Source: Bin34 sp963422415
GTDB lineage: Bacteria > Chloroflexota > Anaerolineae > Caldilineales > Caldilineaceae
Assembly: GCA_963422415.1 (NCBI GenBank)
Contig: OY729430.1
Coordinates: 434,001-498,000, forward strand
Length of the DNA: 64,000 nt
Direction: 5' to 3'
The position numbers were made by a program, and so were the translations under genes. Positions 61,293-64,000 of the stretch are shown here, in pieces. Every line of letters begins with the position of its first letter. The first letter of the stretch is position 1. A model generated the notes under the pieces. It worked only from the letters and a program-made list of their open reading frames with translations, had not been told where the DNA came from and did no database searches.

Positions 61293-64000
61293 ATGACCAT
61301 CACCGCTATTCACCACGGTCTGAGCGTTGTGACTGCCGCAGATACCTCGCAGCGACTGGTCAAACCCGTGGCCAATTCTGTCAGCAACTGCTTCAACGAC
61401 GCCTCTTCCGGACATTTTTATGGTCATGCAGCCGGTCACGAAGGCATCGACTTCCAGTGCCCTGAAAACACTCCTGTGCATGCCATGTACAGTGGAATAG
61501 TCGTGGCAGTAAAAGACAACTGGGCACAGGACGACGGCAAGATAAGTTACGGCAAATACGTGAAAATCCAGTCTTACCCAGATCAGCGGTACACTGCGGG
61601 CTTCGAGCATGTGTATGCTCATTTGAACGCCATATGCGTGCAATGCGGCCAAACAGTCAAAAAGAACGATATAATCGGCAAGTCCGGCGCTACTGGCAAC
61701 GTGAAGGCTCATCTTCACGTGCATGTCAAGCCTTTCGACAGAGATGGCCAGGTCCCCTTCCCTTGGGAGAACAGCCCTGCATACCCAAACAGTCAGAGCT
61801 CTGTCACCCAAGTGGCAAACCTGATCAGTGGCTGCATAAATTTCGCCTGTTTTCTGCCTCCCGACGACAGCGCCCTGCCAGCCATTGTCCCAAAGGACAG
61901 TCGGCTGCTGAGCCCGCGGGACAGCGCGGTCGAAATTCCGGTGTACCCAGGAACGGACACGGCCGCCAATCCCCCAGACCCTGAGACAATTGCGCCGATC
62001 GGCGCAATTGTTGGCAACCAAATTGGCTGCTACGCAATTGTAGACCTGTATCCCAAGAACAATCCCACCTGGTACCAAATCCGGTTCTCCGACGCCCAGC
62101 TCGGCTGGGTGCAACGCAAAGGCACTGTAACCGTAACAGTTTCTGTCGAGAACAACCCGCCAAAGGATGTTGATGTTCCCAATGTAGAGTGGGTGCAGGT
62201 ACAGGACGTCCCTGACGCAGCGCCATTGTCGACGCCTCTCACGCCTTATGCAATAGACCGCAATCCAGACCCCAAGAGAAATGTGCGCGCCGCCCCCAGT
62301 ATCCCCGCTAAGCTCCCAAAGAGCAATGTTCTTGGCCAGATGACCAAGTATGTACGCTACTCCGTGCAGGGCAAATTTCGGGATTTTCGAGATTGGGACG
62401 CTACCAAACTGCCGGAATCGGAACGTTGCTGGTGGCAGATTGACCTGACGCAAGATCAGACCATGCCAGAGCAAGGCGGCTGGGTGCGCAGCGATGTGGT
62501 GGAGGCTTACGGCATCACGGATCAGGTGCCGGTGGCTTGGCCGGCCCCGGCACTGCCGCAGCAACTGGAAGTTCGGTCCGCAGGTTCATCGGTGTACCTG
62601 CAGTGGTCTGCGCCCGCGCAGCTTGCCAACATTCCCCAGCAGCCCCAAGTCACAGGCTATCGGGTCAAGCGGCGCCAAGACAGAGCTGTGGCAACGTTTG
62701 ACGTTCCTGCCAATCCTACCGCCTGGACCGAGGAGGCCCCGCCATTGCAGCTGCTCCACTACCAAGTGGCAGCGCTGGCGGGGGGCACTGTAGGAGCATT
62801 CACCTCCTTCGTAAGTGTCAGAACACGCGAGACGGAACTACCCACACCTGCACCCATGCCTACGCCCACGACGGAGCCGGTGCCATTGGTAGCTCTTGAA
62901 ACGGTAACGCCCACGATCGGCCCCGGGGCCGCCCAGCCGGCGAGCGATTTCCGCTGGGGTCGGAATACTTGGAAGGAGGCCGTCGGGTTCTTCGCGGATT
63001 TTGTGGACGATGTACAGGAATTCTGGGTGCAGATACGCAACCGACGGCGGGCGCGGCCGCGCTCTGCCCGCGCCTTGGCCACAGAGCGCGATACACTCTA
63101 TGGCTGGGTGCCCCTGTCGACCGTGGAGGGCGTCGGCAGTTGGCGGACTCGGGTGCAGAATTTGCCACGACCGCCTTATCTGCGAATAACGGCGGCAGGA
63201 CCGGTGCCGCTGCGGGCGGGGCCGGCACTGGGTCATGTGGAGGTTCTTCGCCAGCTGACTCCCGCCGCCAAGATCTGGTATGCGGTGTACGGTCAGAACC
63301 AAGACTGGTGGCAAATCCGGATGGCCGCGGGCCTGGCAGGCTGGCTGCGCAAACAGGATGCGCGGGTGACCGGCAACACCAAAGCTGTGCCCACAGTTGC
63401 AGGTCCGGCGCTGCCGGCGTTGCCGGGACCCGGTGGGCCGGATTTGCCAGCGGGCGTGGCTGCCCGGGTCCGCGGCCCCTACTTGAATCAATCTACCAAC
63501 TGGGGCGGGGCTTGGACGGCGGCAAAGACAGGGCGAACGGTGACGGCAACCTTCGGCAGTATTCGATCGCCAGTGCAGTATCACGCCCGGCAACAGCCGG
63601 AGGATTTGCTGGTGTTGCCAGCGGGTTTCCAGCCGGTCACGCGACAGGATATCCGCGTGACCGGGACCCACGTGCACGCGCACGGGACGGCCTTTGCCAG
63701 CGAAGCCACGGCCCGCTTCACACTGCAGGTGTTTCCGTCGGGTACCGTGCGCTACCAAGATGACGTCGAGCTGGATCATGTAGGCTATCTGCGCTATGCG
63801 ACGGGAGAGCAGAGCTGGCAGACACCGACGGCACTAGCGACACCAACGGTGACGTTGCCCGGGGTCGTCTCAGACTCTGGCTTCTACCTCAACCGACAGG
63901 TGAACTGGGGCAGCCACTGGACGCTGGAGCGCCGCGGTGATCGGGTGACGGGCCGGTTGACCACCACGCGTTCACCGGTAGCGTACTATGCCAACCAGAA
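61293..64000 (+). CDS. large M23 peptidase / SH3 / Fn3-like envelope protein, cut by the window end
   Basis: ATG at 61293 with AGGAG upstream opens a frame of at least 902 codons that has no stop before base 64000. Residues about 25-160 are an M23 (LytM-type) peptidase: GHEGIDFQ (HxxxD zinc ligands), NTPVHAMYSGIVVAV and KAHLHVHVKPF (HxH). Then follow SH3b-like segments with CWWQIDL and PTWYQIRF, a fibronectin-III-like segment (VYLQWSAPAQL...VTGYRVKRRQ), a Pro/Thr linker, another SH3b (NQDWWQIRM) and at least two copies of a beta-rich module (YLNQSTNWGGAWT..., FYLNRQVNWGSHWT...). No signal peptide is visible. It may remodel peptidoglycan or act as an envelope scaffold. Confidence 0.82.
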   Translation, partial: MTITAIHHGLSVVTAADTSQRLVKPVANSVSNCFNDASSGHFYGHAAGHEGIDFQCPENTPVHAMYSGIVVAVKDNWAQDDGKISYGKYVKIQSYPDQRYTAGFEHVYAHLNAICVQCGQTVKKNDIIGKSGATGNVKAHLHVHVKPFDRDGQVPFPWENSPAYPNSQSSVTQVANLISGCINFACFLPPDDSALPAIVPKDSRLLSPRDSAVEIPVYPGTDTAANPPDPETIAPIGAIVGNQIGCYAIVDLYPKNNPTWYQIRFSDAQLGWVQRKGTVTVTVSVENNPPKDVDVPNVEWVQVQDVPDAAPLSTPLTPYAIDRNPDPKRNVRAAPSIPAKLPKSNVLGQMTKYVRYSVQGKFRDFRDWDATKLPESERCWWQIDLTQDQTMPEQGGWVRSDVVEAYGITDQVPVAWPAPALPQQLEVRSAGSSVYLQWSAPAQLANIPQQPQVTGYRVKRRQDRAVATFDVPANPTAWTEEAPPLQLLHYQVAALAGGTVGAFTSFVSVRTRETELPTPAPMPTPTTEPVPLVALETVTPTIGPGAAQPASDFRWGRNTWKEAVGFFADFVDDVQEFWVQIRNRRRARPRSARALATERDTLYGWVPLSTVEGVGSWRTRVQNLPRPPYLRITAAGPVPLRAGPALGHVEVLRQLTPAAKIWYAVYGQNQDWWQIRMAAGLAGWLRKQDARVTGNTKAVPTVAGPALPALPGPGGPDLPAGVAARVRGPYLNQSTNWGGAWTAAKTGRTVTATFGSIRSPVQYHARQQPEDLLVLPAGFQPVTRQDIRVTGTHVHAHGTAFASEATARFTLQVFPSGTVRYQDDVELDHVGYLRYATGEQSWQTPTALATPTVTLPGVVSDSGFYLNRQVNWGSHWTLERRGDRVTGRLTTTRSPVAYYANQ
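61986..62011. repeat. 26-bp perfect palindrome inside the M23 gene
   Basis: The sequence from 61986 to 62011 is fully self-complementary, with arms ACAATTGCGCCGA and TCGGCGCAATTGT and no loop. It lies in the coding sequence and contains CGATCG and two CAATTG sites. Confidence 0.9.

Noticed and set aside
61122..62564. Long minus-strand open frame of 480 codons opposite the M23 gene
   Set aside because: The plus-strand frame from 61293 has zinc-peptidase motifs, an AGGAG site and a continuous open frame to the window end. The minus-strand frame has no recognisable domain and is a composition shadow.
1..64000. tRNA, rRNA, CRISPR arrays and insertion sequences
   Set aside because: Intergenic regions were scanned by eye for T-arm motifs, spaced repeats and transposase motifs; none found. 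A covariance-model search would be decisive.

Overview
The window is GC-rich DNA from a bacterium that looks like a Chloroflexota member, probably Caldilineaceae-like. This is an inference from gene content: a RodZ-like protein with a Pro/Thr/Ala 'PTATP' linker, a TPR lytic-transglycosylase lipoprotein, sugar ABC operons mixed with ThuA, isomerase and SDR genes, AAA-ATPase-like/PD-(D/E)XK proteins, and many decayed gene fragments. No rRNA, tRNA, CRISPR array or complete insertion sequence was recognised.

Layout. 0-5 kb: minus-strand polysaccharide genes (O-antigen-ligase-like, GT4 glycosyltransferase), a 297-bp perfect direct repeat that starts at base 1, and an intact plus a relic copy of a lactate-racemase-domain gene. 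5-9 kb: full-length cobalamin-dependent methionine synthase. 9-12.4 kb: a sugar operon (SDR, GH4 glycosidase, unknown). 13-16 kb: FtsX-type permease. 16-19.4 kb: decayed glycosyltransferase pieces, then an orphan Flp/TadE-like pilin cluster. 19.5-28.6 kb: a Crp-type regulator divergent from a carbohydrate ABC operon (two permeases, binding protein), followed by a lipoprotein, sugar isomerase, two ThuA proteins and two SDRs. 29-34.2 kb: an accessory island with an intact AAA-like/PD-(D/E)XK protein, a frameshifted and truncated HsdM, an AT-rich unknown gene, an HsdS fragment and a serine-recombinase relic. 34.4-46.5 kb: cyclase-family hydrolase, broken SDR, era, polysaccharide deacetylase, receiver-DUF309 fusion, xseB, HAD phosphatase, gatB, lytic transglycosylase, amidase, RodZ-like protein and peptide deformylase. 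46.7-52.6 kb: a compact pyrimidine operon pyrF-E-B-C-D ending with an EEP-family phosphatase. 52.7-56 kb: a second, broken AAA-like/PD-(D/E)XK gene and about 1.8 kb of decayed DNA. 56-57.7 kb: a membrane-fused spermidine-synthase-like protein. 58.5-64 kb: two probable envelope proteins, one with leucine-rich-type tandem repeats plus SH3, and one very large M23/SH3/Fn3-like protein that runs off the right edge; they appear to share an uncharacterised beta-rich module.

The metabolic genes describe a heterotroph that imports oligosaccharides or glycosides, processes them by oxidation/isomerisation (SDR, ThuA, isomerase, GH4), and makes pyrimidines de novo. The accessory regions are rich in partial duplications of neighbouring genes and in broken restriction/recombination genes. 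The most promising material for something undescribed is the 58.5-64 kb secreted-module pair and the 31.4-34.1 kb defence-island remains.
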